The notes under the pieces are model-generated. The model did not search any database. It worked only from the letters and a program-made list of their open reading frames with translations, and was not told where the DNA came from. 64,000 nucleotides of DNA from Geomobilimonas luticola (GTDB lineage Bacteria; Desulfobacterota; Desulfuromonadia; Geobacterales; Geobacteraceae). Positions 17,000 through 26,230 of this stretch are shown here, in pieces; the first letter of the stretch is position 1; the number at the start of each line of letters is the position of its first letter. Where the stretch lies: positions 1-64,000 of the forward strand of contig NZ_JAHCVK010000007.1 of NCBI RefSeq assembly GCF_018476905.1, given 5' to 3'. The position numbers and the translations under genes are program-made.

Positions 17000-18291
17000 C
17001 GATTGTGTCTGCGCCGGTTCATCAGGTAGTTGCTTCCCGGCTGTCCCTTCACGTAATCCTTCATTTCTGCCGCGGCCCTGGCTATTTCCACCGCCGATTC
17101 ATATTCCCCTTGTCCGCAGATGACAACCGCAATGGAGATGGTCATGATCGGGAATACGCGCGGTACGCCGTAGCGGTCCACTGCCTCGATCGCCCCTCTC
17201 TCCAGGTCCACCGGATCGTAATAGCTGACGATCGCCCTGCCGAACTGGCCGATGATCGCTTCACAGACGTCAGCGGCCTCTTCGACGGACACCACCATCA
17301 CGAAATCGTCCCCTCCCACATGGCCTACGAACGCATCTTCTCCCGCATGTTTCCGGACCACTTCATGGATGATTTCACCCGTGGTCTTAATCAGGTCACT
17401 GGCCCGTATGTAGCCGTAGTGATCGTTATAGGCCTTGAGGTTGTCCAGGTCTGCATAGCAGACGGCAAACGGCTCAGGCCCTTGCAGTCTGCGGGTAAGG
17501 ACACGTTCGATGGCGATGTTTCCCGGCAGCCTGGTGAGGGGGCTGGCATCGAGATTCATCTGCTCCGATATCTTGAGCCGGGAGGCCATTCTGACAAAAT
17601 CGCCGGCCAGTTCGCCGATTTCATCGCCGGCCGGGATTCGGGGGTCGAAGTCGAAATCCCCTTCGGCAATGCGGTGCGTGGCTTTCTTCAGCTTGGTGAA
17701 CGCCTTGGAAATCTTGTAGGTGACGAGAGTCGCCACGATGATTGCAAGCAGAAAGCCGGTAAAGGAGAGGATCAGGGTCCATTGCACCGTCCGCCCCTGT
17801 TTCTGGTCTGCAGCCTTCAGTTTGCTGCTGAGCTGAGCCTGCCGGTTGGCGGCACTGGCGTCGATGGCATCGACAACCCGGTCAGCAGCGCTGTTGAGTT
17901 GTACCGCGCTGTTTTTGTCCCCCCCGAGCAGTTGTTCTGCTGACCGTTTGAACCCCACATAACTTCCAACTATCGGCTTCAATTCGTCCGGATTCTGGGT
18001 TGCCGTCAGATTAAGGAGCAGGTGCTGAAATTCATCTGCCCGTTCCTGGTAAAGCGTTTTGAATTCGGGGCTGTTCAGTACCGCTCCCTTTACCGCTGCC
18101 CGTTGCTGCGCAAGAACCGATTCCCGCAGTTTTATGGCGGTGTTGATAAAGACCAGATCATTGTTGGCAATGTCACGGGCGGTCGTATTGAGCGAATAGA
18201 GTCCCATTACCGAATAAACCAGCGCCGCCATGGTGAAAAATGCTATGGCGGCATATCCGGCAACGAGCTTCTGTACCAGGGTAAGTCTCAT
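16996..18291 (-). CDS. Membrane GGDEF-domain nucleotidyl cyclase with HAMP; Hypr-like selectivity residue
   Basis: 431 residues from ATG 18291. TM1 (about 9-32), a four-helix periplasmic sensor (33-168), TM2 (170-192), HAMP (193-245) and a GGDEF domain (about 248-415). The metal-binding DLDNLK (281-286) and guanine-contacting Asn289 are present. The signature is GGDDF (326-330) instead of GGDEF, and the usual GH..GD motif reads GYIRAS, placing Ser298 where diguanylate cyclases have the second guanine-reading Asp. The same Asp-to-Ser change marks the Hypr GGDEF enzymes of Geobacter that make 3',3'-cGAMP. No RxxD inhibitory site is visible. The product, or whether it is active at all, is inference. 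The longer frame to 18348 starts with TTG and is less likely. Confidence 0.85.
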   Translation of the reverse strand: MRLTLVQKLVAGYAAIAFFTMAALVYSVMGLYSLNTTARDIANNDLVFINTAIKLRESVLAQQRAAVKGAVLNSPEFKTLYQERADEFQHLLLNLTATQNPDELKPIVGSYVGFKRSAEQLLGGDKNSAVQLNSAADRVVDAIDASAANRQAQLSSKLKAADQKQGRTVQWTLILSFTGFLLAIIVATLVTYKISKAFTKLKKATHRIAEGDFDFDPRIPAGDEIGELAGDFVRMASRLKISEQMNLDASPLTRLPGNIAIERVLTRRLQGPEPFAVCYADLDNLKAYNDHYGYIRASDLIKTTGEIIHEVVRKHAGEDAFVGHVGGDDFVMVVSVEEAADVCEAIIGQFGRAIVSYYDPVDLERGAIEAVDRYGVPRVFPIMTISIAVVICGQGEYESAVEIARAAAEMKDYVKGQPGSNYLMNRRRHNR

Positions 18292-18511
18292 TGGTTGCGG
18301 CCTTAAGGTAATCCCGGAAGAGGTGATATGCGGGTAAACGTCATGCAAGGCATTGTAGTTCAGCCCCGGAGTTTAGTCAACCTTCAGAAAACCCTCCCTG
18401 TTTTCCCTGTGAAAACGTTCGTTCTTCGCACGTGGAGCCTTGATTAGCGGTTGCTACCGTTCCAAAGCTGTGTTATAAACAGGTGCGATTCAGGAGAGTT
18501 GGAGTTTTCTT

Positions 18512-19342
18512 ATGACGGGTCTGGACAGAATAATTGAAAATGCGCTTTTGGAGGACATCCACACCGGCGACATCACGACGCTTGCCGTTGTCCCCGAGCC
18601 TCGGGCCGCCAGTGCCCGGCTCATCGCCAAGGAGGCGATGGTCCTGGCAGGGATAGACGTGGCGGCGCGGGTGTTTCACCTGCTCGACAACGCCGTGGTT
18701 TTTACGCCGGTATTCAGGGATGGTGACCATCTCGAACCGGGGGATGTGCTTGCCGAAATAGCCGGTAAGGCTGCCGTGCTTCTCCAGGGGGAACGGGTAG
18801 CGCTCAACCTGTTACAGCGAATGTGCGGAGTTGCCACCCTCACCGCACGTTATGTTGCTGCTGTCGAAGGGACAGGGGCACGGGTGGTCGATACACGCAA
18901 GACCACACCAGGTCTCCGGGTGCTCGACAAGTATGCCGTTCGGGTCGGAGGAGGAATCAACCACCGGACCGGCCTCTACGACGGGGTGCTCATCAAGGAA
19001 AACCACATTGCCGCGGCCGGGGGTATCGCCGAAGCTGTCCGCAGGGCACGGGCCTACATCCCCCATACCATGAAAATAGAGGTAGAGACGGAGTCCCTTG
19101 CCGAGGTGGGTGAAGCACTGGCCGCGGCTGCGGATATCATCATGCTCGACAATATGGACCTGCCCACCATGGCAGAAGCGGTGCGCCTCATTGATGGCCG
19201 GGCGCTGGTGGAAGCTTCCGGCGGTGTCAACCTCGACACCATCCGTTCCATCGCCGGAACTGGCGTCGATATCATATCCGTGGGCGCCCTGACCCATTCG
19301 GCACGGGCAATGGACATTTCCATGCTGCTGGAGGGGGCGTGA
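18512..19342 (+). CDS. nadC: Nicotinate-nucleotide pyrophosphorylase (quinolinate phosphoribosyltransferase)
   Basis: 276 residues. Converts quinolinate and PRPP to nicotinate mononucleotide in de novo NAD synthesis. Family signatures are LLEDIHTGDITT at the N-terminus, NLLQRMCGVAT, DTRKTTPGLR, KYAVRVGGGINHR, the IEVETE strand and LVEASGGVN near the C-terminus. First gene of the cofactor cluster nadC-birA-coaX; the birA GTG overlaps its TGA. The AT-moderate 220 bp upstream would hold the promoter. Confidence 0.96.
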   Translation: MTGLDRIIENALLEDIHTGDITTLAVVPEPRAASARLIAKEAMVLAGIDVAARVFHLLDNAVVFTPVFRDGDHLEPGDVLAEIAGKAAVLLQGERVALNLLQRMCGVATLTARYVAAVEGTGARVVDTRKTTPGLRVLDKYAVRVGGGINHRTGLYDGVLIKENHIAAAGGIAEAVRRARAYIPHTMKIEVETESLAEVGEALAAAADIIMLDNMDLPTMAEAVRLIDGRALVEASGGVNLDTIRSIAGTGVDIISVGALTHSARAMDISMLLEGA

Positions 19343-20352
19343 AAGAGGATTTTCTCCGGCATGACGCCAGGGACGAGAAGGCCATTGACCAGCGCATTCT
19401 GGAGATAGTTCGGGCGACCCCCGGCGGTATCGTGTCGGGCGAAGAGTTGAGCAGCAGGCTCAAGGTCTCCCGCACAGCGGTATGGAAGCATATCAAGAGC
19501 CTGAAGGATCTGGGGTACCGTATCGAGGCGGTGCCGTCCGTCGGGTACCGGCTCGTTGCCGTGCCCGATCTCCTTCTGCCGGCGGAGATCGCGGTAGGCC
19601 TCATGACGGAGAGGATCGGCCGGCAGATCATTTCCTTTCGCGAGACTGACTCCACCAACGAAACCGCATTCAAACTGGCCGAAGAAGGGGCACCGGAAGG
19701 AACGGTGGTCCTCGCCGAGTCCCAACGCAGGGGGAAGGGACGGATGGGCCGGCGCTGGGAATCGCCGCCGGGGATGAATCTTTACTGTTCCATCATTCTC
19801 CGTCCCGCCATCCTGCCGTTGCAGGCCGTCCAGATGACGTTTCTTTCCGCCGTTGCCGTGGCAAGGGCCGTCGAGGAGACCACCCGGCTCGTCCCCACCA
19901 TCAAATGGCCCAACGACGTGCTGTTGTCGGGACGCAAGGTTGCAGGGCTTCTCAACGAAATGGGGGCCGAAACAGAGAAGGTCAATTTCATCATTCTCGG
20001 TATAGGGGTCAACATCAACATGGATGCAGGTCAGTTCCCCGCTGACCTGCGGTCCCCTGCGACGTCCCTTCGCATGGAAACCGGCGGAGCCGTCGATCGC
20101 AAGGAATTCACCCGCGCCCTTATCCGAGCTCTGGACAGCCTGTATGCGGCTTTTCTGGTCGGCGACTATGGGGTCGTGAGGGACGAGTGGCTTGCTCGCT
20201 GTGGGATGATCGGTCGGCGGGTGCACGTTTCCTATCGCGACAGCGTCGTTGCGGGGGTTGCGACCGGTATAGACGACTACGGAGCGCTTCTCCTCACCCT
20301 CGATGACGGCTGCGTGGAGAGGGTTCTGGCCGGTGACGTGACACTTGTCTGA
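19339..20352 (+). CDS. birA: Bifunctional biotin operon repressor / biotin-[acetyl-CoA-carboxylase] ligase
   Basis: 337 residues. An N-terminal winged-helix DNA-binding domain (about 15-75, with RLKVSRTAVWKHIKSLKDLG) precedes the biotin protein ligase domain with the biotinyl-AMP loop GKGRMGRRWESPPG, the TIKWPNDVL motif, GIGVNIN and a C-terminal SH3-like domain. The helix-turn-helix means it probably also represses biotin genes, for example the bioA at the right end of the window. The GTG start overlaps the nadC stop (GTGA). Confidence 0.95.
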   Translation: MKEDFLRHDARDEKAIDQRILEIVRATPGGIVSGEELSSRLKVSRTAVWKHIKSLKDLGYRIEAVPSVGYRLVAVPDLLLPAEIAVGLMTERIGRQIISFRETDSTNETAFKLAEEGAPEGTVVLAESQRRGKGRMGRRWESPPGMNLYCSIILRPAILPLQAVQMTFLSAVAVARAVEETTRLVPTIKWPNDVLLSGRKVAGLLNEMGAETEKVNFIILGIGVNINMDAGQFPADLRSPATSLRMETGGAVDRKEFTRALIRALDSLYAAFLVGDYGVVRDEWLARCGMIGRRVHVSYRDSVVAGVATGIDDYGALLLTLDDGCVERVLAGDVTLV

Positions 20353-20390
20353 GCGAGGACGGTGCTTGATTGATGAGTAAGGAGAGCTAG

Positions 20391-21161
20391 GTGCTTCTGG
20401 TAATCGACGTCGGCAACAGCAATATCGTGCTCGGTATCTATGATGGGGAAAGACTCCTCAAGGACTGGCGCGTATCCACCGAAAAATCGAAAACCGCCGA
20501 TGAATACGGTATCCTAGTCCACGACCTGTTCCGGCTGGCCGGCATTTCCTTTGGCGATATCCGGGATATCATAATCTCGTCGGTTGTGCCGACTCTTACC
20601 GGCGTACTGGAGCGGCTGGCAGTCGAATATTTCGGGTTTCGCCCCTATGTCGTCGGCCCCGGCATCAAAACGGGAATGCCGATCCATTACGACAATCCGA
20701 AGGAAGTTGGTGCTGACCGCATCGTCAACGCGGTGGCCGGGTTCGAGAAGCACAGGACCGCGTTGATCATTGTCGATTTCGGTACGGCAACCACCTTCGA
20801 CTACGTGAACAGGAAGGGGGAGTACTGTGGCGGTGCCATCGCTCCCGGTCTCGTAATCTCCATGGAGGCATTGTTTCAGAAGGCGAGTAAACTGCCGCGG
20901 GTGGAGATTCTCAAGCCGCCGTCCATCATCGCCAAAAATACGGTCAATTCCATGCAGGCTGGCATTTTTTACGGCTATGTCGGACTGGTGGACGAAATCG
21001 TCGGGAGAATCAAGACCGAGAGCCGCGATAATCCCCGGGTTCTGGCGACAGGCGGGCTCGCCGGTCTGATTGCCCCCGAATCGAAAACAATAAACGAGGT
21101 AGACGAATATCTGACGCTTGAAGGTCTGCGTATCCTGTATCAGCGTAACCATGAAAATTAA
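20391..21161 (+). CDS. coaX: Type III pantothenate kinase
   Basis: 256 residues. First step of coenzyme A synthesis in bacteria lacking CoaA. The phosphate-binding DVGNSN at the N-terminus, the [12 protein letters not shown] motif, DFGTATTFD and a late GGLAG segment are diagnostic of CoaX. GTG start with AAGGAGAG upstream, 38 bp after birA, consistent with one operon. Confidence 0.96.
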   Translation: MLLVIDVGNSNIVLGIYDGERLLKDWRVSTEKSKTADEYGILVHDLFRLAGISFGDIRDIIISSVVPTLTGVLERLAVEYFGFRPYVVGPGIKTGMPIHYDNPKEVGADRIVNAVAGFEKHRTALIIVDFGTATTFDYVNRKGEYCGGAIAPGLVISMEALFQKASKLPRVEILKPPSIIAKNTVNSMQAGIFYGYVGLVDEIVGRIKTESRDNPRVLATGGLAGLIAPESKTINEVDEYLTLEGLRILYQRNHEN

Positions 21162-21205
21162 CGGCAGGCTGAAACCTGACCTGCTTTCTATTCAAGGGGG
21201 GCACA

Positions 21206-23296
21206 ATGGGAAAGTATGACACGTCAAAGCTTAGAAATCTTGGCATTATCGCCCACGGCGGTGCCGGCAAGACCTCGCTGGCCGAGGCAATCCTGTATGA
21301 CACGGGGATGATCGACCGGCTCGGCCGGGTCGACGACGGCACGTCCACCATGGATTTCGAGCCGGAAGAAATCAAGCGGAAGATTTCCATTACCTCCTCC
21401 CTCGACCATTGCGAATGGAATGGTCATTCCATCCATCTGGTGGATACCCCCGGTTACGGCAATTTCATCGCCGACACCCGGGCCTGCATGCGCGCCCTCG
21501 ACTGCGCGGTGGTCATCCTCTCGGCCATCTCCGGGGTCAAGGCCCAGACCGAAGAGATCTGGCAGTGGGCAAACGAGTTCGAAATCCCCCGCATCGCCTT
21601 CGTCAATAAAATGGACCGGGAACGGGCCAGCTTCCTGCGCGCCATCGACGACATGGAAAAGGCGCTCGGCGCTCGCGGCGTGGCCATACAGATTCCTCTC
21701 GGGGCCGAAGAGAATTTCGAGGGGGTCATCGACCTGGTGAAGATGAAGGCCTATCGTTATGCAAAGGACCAGTCGGGGAAATACACCGAAGAGGCGATCC
21801 CCCCCGAGTATCAGGCCGATGCACAACGGTTGCGCGAGCAGATGGTGGAGACGGTTGCCGAAGCCTACGATGCACTGACCGAAAAATTCCTGGAAACCGG
21901 CGAACTGACGGAAGAGGAGATACTCGACGGTCTGCGGGTAGGAACCATGCGTAATACGTTTACGGCAGTGCTGTGCGGTTCGGCTGCCATGAATGTCGGT
22001 GTTCCCCACCTGCTCGATGCCATCTGCGCCTACCTTCCGTCACCCCTCGATCGCACCAAGGCGGTCGGCATCCATCCCAAGAGCGGCGACATCATCGAAC
22101 GCGCACCCGACGAGTCCGAGCCGTTTTCCGCCCTGGTGTTCAAGACCACGTCCGACCCCTATACGGGAAAAATTACCATCTTCCGGGTCTATTCCGGTGT
22201 GCTCAACTCGGATTCCACGGTCTATAATTCTTCAAAGGACGTACAGGAACGGATCGGCCAGATTTACGAACTGGAGGGTAAGAAGCAGAAGCCGATCAAG
22301 CAGGCGGTGGCAGGGGATATCGTTGCGGTGGCCAAGCTCAAGGAGACCGTTACCGGCGATACCCTGTGCGATGAGGCGAAATCCATCGTCTACGAGCCGG
22401 CCAAGCTTCTGCAGCCGGTCATTTCCTATGCCATCGAACCGAAAACCAAGAACGACGAGGACAAGATTCATTCGGCTCTCCACAAGATGATCGAGGAGGA
22501 GCCGACCCTCGAATCCCACCGCGACACCCAGACCAAGGAACTGATCATTTCCGGCATGGGTCAGGTGCATCTTGAAGTTATCGTGGAAAAAATGAAGCGG
22601 AAGTTCGGCGTTGAGGTCCTCCTCAAGACGCCGAAGGTTCCCTACCTCGAAACCATCCGCGGTACGGCCAAGGTGCAGGGAAAATACAAGAAACAGTCGG
22701 GTGGCCGCGGTCAGTACGGCGACTGCTGGATCGAGATGTCTCCCCAGCCGCGTGGCGAGGGGTACTTTTTCGACGACAAGATCGTCGGCGGCGTCATCCC
22801 CCGCCAGTACATCCCGGCCGTTGACAAGGGAATCCAGGAGGCATCCCAGGAGGGTTTCCTGGCCGGATACCCGGTCGTCGACTTCAAGGTTGCCCTCTAT
22901 GACGGTTCGTTCCATACCGTGGACTCGTCGGAAATGGCTTTCAAGGTCGCGGGGTCCATGGCCTTCAAAAAAGCGATGGAACTCTGCAAGCCGGTACTTC
23001 TCGAACCCATCGTGAACATGAAGATCACGGTTCCCGACGAGAACATGGGCGACGTCATCGGCGATCTGAACTCGCGGCGTGGCAAGGTTGTGGGGGTCGA
23101 GCCGAAGGCCAACTCACAGATCATCAAGGCGGTCGTTCCCATGTCCGAGGTGCTTGCCTATTCCAACGACCTCAAATCCATGACAAGTGACCGTGGGCTT
23201 TTCACCACGGAATTTTCCCATTACGAGGAAGTGCCGAGCCATCTGGCCCAGAAGGTCATTGCGGAAGCAGCGGCTAGTAAAAACAACCATCAGTAG
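21206..23296 (+). CDS. Elongation factor G-like GTPase (EF-G paralogue)
   Basis: 696 residues with the full EF-G layout: GTPase domain, domain II, III, IV and V. The P-loop is AHGGAGKTS instead of the AHIDAGKTT of canonical EF-G. DTPGYGNF replaces DTPGHVDF, and NKMDRE is intact. These departures place it in the EF-G-like (FusA2/'translation factor G-like') group, whose members are ribosome-associated GTPases of unclear cellular role. The main fusA is expected elsewhere next to ribosomal protein genes. A strong ribosome site (AAGGGGGG) precedes the ATG. It lies 44 bp after coaX. Confidence 0.88.
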   Translation: MGKYDTSKLRNLGIIAHGGAGKTSLAEAILYDTGMIDRLGRVDDGTSTMDFEPEEIKRKISITSSLDHCEWNGHSIHLVDTPGYGNFIADTRACMRALDCAVVILSAISGVKAQTEEIWQWANEFEIPRIAFVNKMDRERASFLRAIDDMEKALGARGVAIQIPLGAEENFEGVIDLVKMKAYRYAKDQSGKYTEEAIPPEYQADAQRLREQMVETVAEAYDALTEKFLETGELTEEEILDGLRVGTMRNTFTAVLCGSAAMNVGVPHLLDAICAYLPSPLDRTKAVGIHPKSGDIIERAPDESEPFSALVFKTTSDPYTGKITIFRVYSGVLNSDSTVYNSSKDVQERIGQIYELEGKKQKPIKQAVAGDIVAVAKLKETVTGDTLCDEAKSIVYEPAKLLQPVISYAIEPKTKNDEDKIHSALHKMIEEEPTLESHRDTQTKELIISGMGQVHLEVIVEKMKRKFGVEVLLKTPKVPYLETIRGTAKVQGKYKKQSGGRGQYGDCWIEMSPQPRGEGYFFDDKIVGGVIPRQYIPAVDKGIQEASQEGFLAGYPVVDFKVALYDGSFHTVDSSEMAFKVAGSMAFKKAMELCKPVLLEPIVNMKITVPDENMGDVIGDLNSRRGKVVGVEPKANSQIIKAVVPMSEVLAYSNDLKSMTSDRGLFTTEFSHYEEVPSHLAQKVIAEAAASKNNHQ

Positions 23297-23322
23297 GATT
23301 ATATTGTCAGGAGGATGTATCT

Positions 23323-24414
23323 ATGTTTGGTTTCAGGAAGTCATCGACGGACGAGAAAGCTACCGACGGCGAGAAGGGGAGTTCCCAGCAGATACTGCTT
23401 CTGGTGCTGGTACTGCTGCTGGCGGTGTTCGGTTACCTCTATTTCTTCACCGGTATCATCAAACCACGGGTGGAGGCGCCTGCGCCGCCACCGCCAGCTC
23501 AGGTAAAACAGCCGATCCCGGCGAGACCGGATGCTGGCGGAGCCGGCCCTGCAGCTGGTAATGCGGCAGCACCCGCAGCCCCCGATGCCAAAGCAGCCGC
23601 GGTAACACCTGCTGGCGCACCGGCAACGGCTCCTTCGACTCCCGCCGCAGGAACTCCTGCAGCGAAGCCCGTTGCCGTGCCTCCAGCACCGGCAGCTGCT
23701 CCGTCTGCCAAACCGGCGGCCGCTACGCCTGCCAAGCCGGCAGCCGTTGCTGCAGCCAAACCGGCAGCCGTTGCTGCAGCCAAACCGGCAGCCGTTGCTG
23801 CAGCCAAACCGGCAGCAAAACAGCCTGCACCCCCGGCCAAGTCAGCAAAGGCTGAACCGTCTGCAGCTAAGAAACCTGCCCCCGCTGCGGCTCCCCAGAA
23901 AGCTGCAACCACAAAACCCGCGAAGGCAACCAAGGATGTGGTCAAACCGGCGACTGGCGCTTATACCCTGGCAATCGGTGAGTATGTCGTAGGCAAATCA
24001 GCCGACATGGTACAGGCAAAGCTTAAAAAGCTCGGCATAGGACCGGTTGTCAGAACGAAAGCAAAACGGTCCGAGCCGATGAACAGGTTGTATCTTGCGT
24101 CGTACGACAGCCACCAGGCGGCTGACACGGCGTTGGCGAATCTTAAAAACGCCACGCCGGACGGTTTTATCCTCCCGGAAAATGGCAAATATGCGGTCTA
24201 TGCCGGTTCCTACTACAACGAGGGGAAGGCTGCCGTCGAGCAGGACCGTCTCTATGAAAAAGGGTACAAGCTGGTGATGAAGAAGACTACGGCACCCGTG
24301 CCGGTTGCGCGCCTCACCGCAGGCAGATATGCCAGCAAGGATGAGGCTGTCAAGGATATTGCCCGTTTGAAGAAACAGGGTATCGCGGCTCATGTCGTCA
24401 AGGCAGGGAAGTAG
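23323..24414 (+). CDS. Membrane-anchored SPOR-domain-like protein with long Ala/Pro-rich linker
   Basis: 363 residues. A short cytoplasmic head is followed by one transmembrane helix (about 23-44). A very long Ala/Pro/Lys linker (50-210) is expected to span the periplasm. The C-terminal part (about 213-363) contains two SPOR-like units (LYLASYDSHQAADTALANLK and YAVYAGSYYNEGKAAVEQ), which bind denuded peptidoglycan in cell-division proteins. The linker contains three perfect 24-bp tandem repeats (23737-23808). ATG with AGGAGG upstream. Division or envelope role inferred from the fold. Confidence 0.8.
   Translation: MFGFRKSSTDEKATDGEKGSSQQILLLVLVLLLAVFGYLYFFTGIIKPRVEAPAPPPPAQVKQPIPARPDAGGAGPAAGNAAAPAAPDAKAAAVTPAGAPATAPSTPAAGTPAAKPVAVPPAPAAAPSAKPAAATPAKPAAVAAAKPAAVAAAKPAAVAAAKPAAKQPAPPAKSAKAEPSAAKKPAPAAAPQKAATTKPAKATKDVVKPATGAYTLAIGEYVVGKSADMVQAKLKKLGIGPVVRTKAKRSEPMNRLYLASYDSHQAADTALANLKNATPDGFILPENGKYAVYAGSYYNEGKAAVEQDRLYEKGYKLVMKKTTAPVPVARLTAGRYASKDEAVKDIARLKKQGIAAHVVKAGK
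23737..23808 (+). repeat. Three perfect 24-bp tandem repeats in the linker-coding region
   Basis: Units at 23737-23760, 23761-23784 and 23785-23808 are identical and each encodes the octapeptide PAAVAAAK. Because the unit is a multiple of three, slippage would change linker length without breaking the frame. Confidence 0.95.
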
Positions 24415-24430
24415 GAGGGGAGTATCCTTG

Positions 24431-25333
24431 ATGTGCAGAGTGGTTCTGAACGTTTCCGCGGCCGCTGCAGGGTATGCTGCAGCGGCCACTCCCCGCGAGG
24501 AACGGCTACGGGCGGCACGATGGGAAGTACCCTTTGCTGCTGACGATCTGGTCAACCTTCTTCTTTTTCTGAGTTACGATCAGGATGACGAAGTCAGCAG
24601 CGAGGCCATCAAGAGTCTGCGACAGATGCCCGAATCGGTCGCTTTACAGGTAGCCGATTCCCCCGAAACACCGGCGAAGGTGATAGAGCTGCTGGCGCGG
24701 CTCCACTATGACAGACCGGACCTGGCGACACGTCTTGTTTCCCATCCCATGACTGACAGGCAGACTATGGCCTTTCTCGCGGAAAAGGGGATTGCCGGTG
24801 CAGCCGTGACTCTCCAGGAAATGCCGGAAGACGAAGCGGTCTTTGATGAGGACGAAGAAGACCTTGACGCAGAAACCGATACGATTGATGAGGAAGAGGA
24901 GCCCGAGAGCGAGGAGTACGCCTCCAAGTACAAGATGGCACAGTCGATGGGGGTTTCCGAAAAGATCAAGATGGCACTGACCGGAGACAAGGAGTGGCGT
25001 TCCATACTGGTCAAGGAACCGAACAAGCTTGTGTGCGGCTCTGTGATCAAGAATCCCCGCATTACCGAGGCGGAGATATTGACCCTTGTCAAGACCGGCG
25101 TTCAAAGCGATGAGATCATGCGCCTCATCTGTGCCAACAGGGAATGGGTGAAGAACTACCAGATTCGCAAGGCTCTGGCGACAAACAATAAAACACCCCT
25201 CCCCAATGCCCTTCGCTACATTTCGACTCTCACCGAGAAGGACGTGGCTGCCATTGCCAAGAGCAAGAACGTTTCCAGCGTGATCTCGACACAGGCCCGC
25301 CGTATCCTGCTTCAGAAGCAAAAACACAAATAG
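24431..25333 (+). CDS. HEAT-like/DUF2336-like protein of unknown function
   Basis: 300 residues from ATG 24431 (a TTG at 24428 is equally placed relative to AGGAGGGGAG). The N-terminal half (about 30-135) is made of HEAT-like helical pairs, such as SSEAIKSLRQMPESVALQVA and KVIELLARLHYDRPDLATRLV. A strongly acidic linker follows (about 140-170). A second helical domain (175-300) contains KNPRITEAEILTLVKTGVQS and KNVSSVISTQARRIL. It sits 12 bp upstream of an MglA-like GTPase gene, so the two are probably co-expressed and may interact. No catalytic motif seen. Confidence 0.68.
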   Translation: MCRVVLNVSAAAAGYAAAATPREERLRAARWEVPFAADDLVNLLLFLSYDQDDEVSSEAIKSLRQMPESVALQVADSPETPAKVIELLARLHYDRPDLATRLVSHPMTDRQTMAFLAEKGIAGAAVTLQEMPEDEAVFDEDEEDLDAETDTIDEEEEPESEEYASKYKMAQSMGVSEKIKMALTGDKEWRSILVKEPNKLVCGSVIKNPRITEAEILTLVKTGVQSDEIMRLICANREWVKNYQIRKALATNNKTPLPNALRYISTLTEKDVAAIAKSKNVSSVISTQARRILLQKQKHK

Positions 25334-25345
25334 GGGGAAGAGCCC

Positions 25346-26203
25346 ATGGCACTGGTTAATCACGCCAAAAAGGAAATCAACGCAAAGATCGTCTACTTCG
25401 GAGCCGGCCATGCGGGGAAGGCGACAAACCTCAACTTTATCTACAAAAAGCTTAAACCCGACTTTCGAGGACAGTTCAAGAGCATGAACGTGCAGGGAAA
25501 CAAGATGCTCTTTTTCGACTTTCTCCCCTCGGGGCAGGGGAAACTCAACGACTATGCTGTCAGATTTCACATCTACACCATTCAGGGGGATGTCAAGCAG
25601 GACTCCAGCTGGAAAATGGTGCTCAAAGGGGTTGACGGTGTAGTATTCGTTGCCGATGCCTCCTCGACGCGCCAGGCTGAGAACCGTGCGGGTCTCGAAA
25701 GGTTGCAGGCTTGTCTGCGCGGGCATGGTTTGTCCACCGATACACTGCCCGTTATCGTTCAGTGCAACAAGAGCGACCTGAGTGACGCCGTTACGACCGC
25801 AGAATTGCAGCAATCCCTTGGCCTTGGCGGAGTGACCTTCATGAAAGGGGTAGCCGGCACGGGCGAAGGGGTGCTGGAAAGCCTTTTTACCCTGGTAAAA
25901 ATGGTTCTGAAGCGATTGCGGGAGAGTGGCCTGGAGCTGGGCGGGGAGCCGGTGGAAGGCCAGGCGTCCACCGGGGCTGAGGCGGTTGCGGCGGTAGAAC
26001 AATCCAGTTCTTTGCCGGCTGCCGACTCTTTTGCAGCCGCGCCGGAACAAGCACCGGCCGAAAATCAGGCTCCCATCGTTGAGGTTCTTGAGGGGGTACG
26101 CCTCGGGGACGATGGCAGACTGCAGATTCCCCTGTCCATCAGTTGTGGCGGAATGTCCCGGCGCGCGGTCCTCAGTCTCGCCGTTACGCTGCAACCCGAG
26201 TAG
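25346..26203 (+). CDS. MglA-like small GTPase-family protein with altered P-loop and C-terminal extension
   Basis: 285 residues. Residues about 8-190 match the MglA/gliding-motility GTPase family: KIVYFGAGHAGKATNLNFIY at the P-loop, LFFDFLP in the position of the MglA Walker-B-like segment, FVADAS, and QCNKSD as the NKxD base-recognition motif. The P-loop reads G19AGHAGKA, with Ala26 where the Mg-binding Thr/Ser normally sits (Thr27 follows). The C-terminal 95 residues are Ala/Glu-rich and end in a small beta-like module (LGDDGRLQIPLSI). Nucleotide hydrolysis may be weak or absent. It follows the HEAT-like gene by 12 bp. Roadblock proteins that could serve such a GTPase are encoded at 8966-9953. 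Confidence 0.8.
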   Translation: MALVNHAKKEINAKIVYFGAGHAGKATNLNFIYKKLKPDFRGQFKSMNVQGNKMLFFDFLPSGQGKLNDYAVRFHIYTIQGDVKQDSSWKMVLKGVDGVVFVADASSTRQAENRAGLERLQACLRGHGLSTDTLPVIVQCNKSDLSDAVTTAELQQSLGLGGVTFMKGVAGTGEGVLESLFTLVKMVLKRLRESGLELGGEPVEGQASTGAEAVAAVEQSSSLPAADSFAAAPEQAPAENQAPIVEVLEGVRLGDDGRLQIPLSISCGGMSRRAVLSLAVTLQPE

Positions 26204-26230
26204 GCGCCATGTCGATGGGAGAGGACTCCG

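Noticed and set aside
18292-18511. c-di-GMP or cGAMP (GEMM) riboswitch upstream of nadC or elsewhere
   Set aside because: Looked for GEMM-type core sequence upstream of nadC, the cytochrome, gdhA and other genes because Geobacter often has them. None could be recognised by eye; a covariance-model search would be decisive.
23737-23808. CRISPR-like short repeats
   Set aside because: Three contiguous 24-bp units without spacers, in frame, encoding an Ala/Lys linker.
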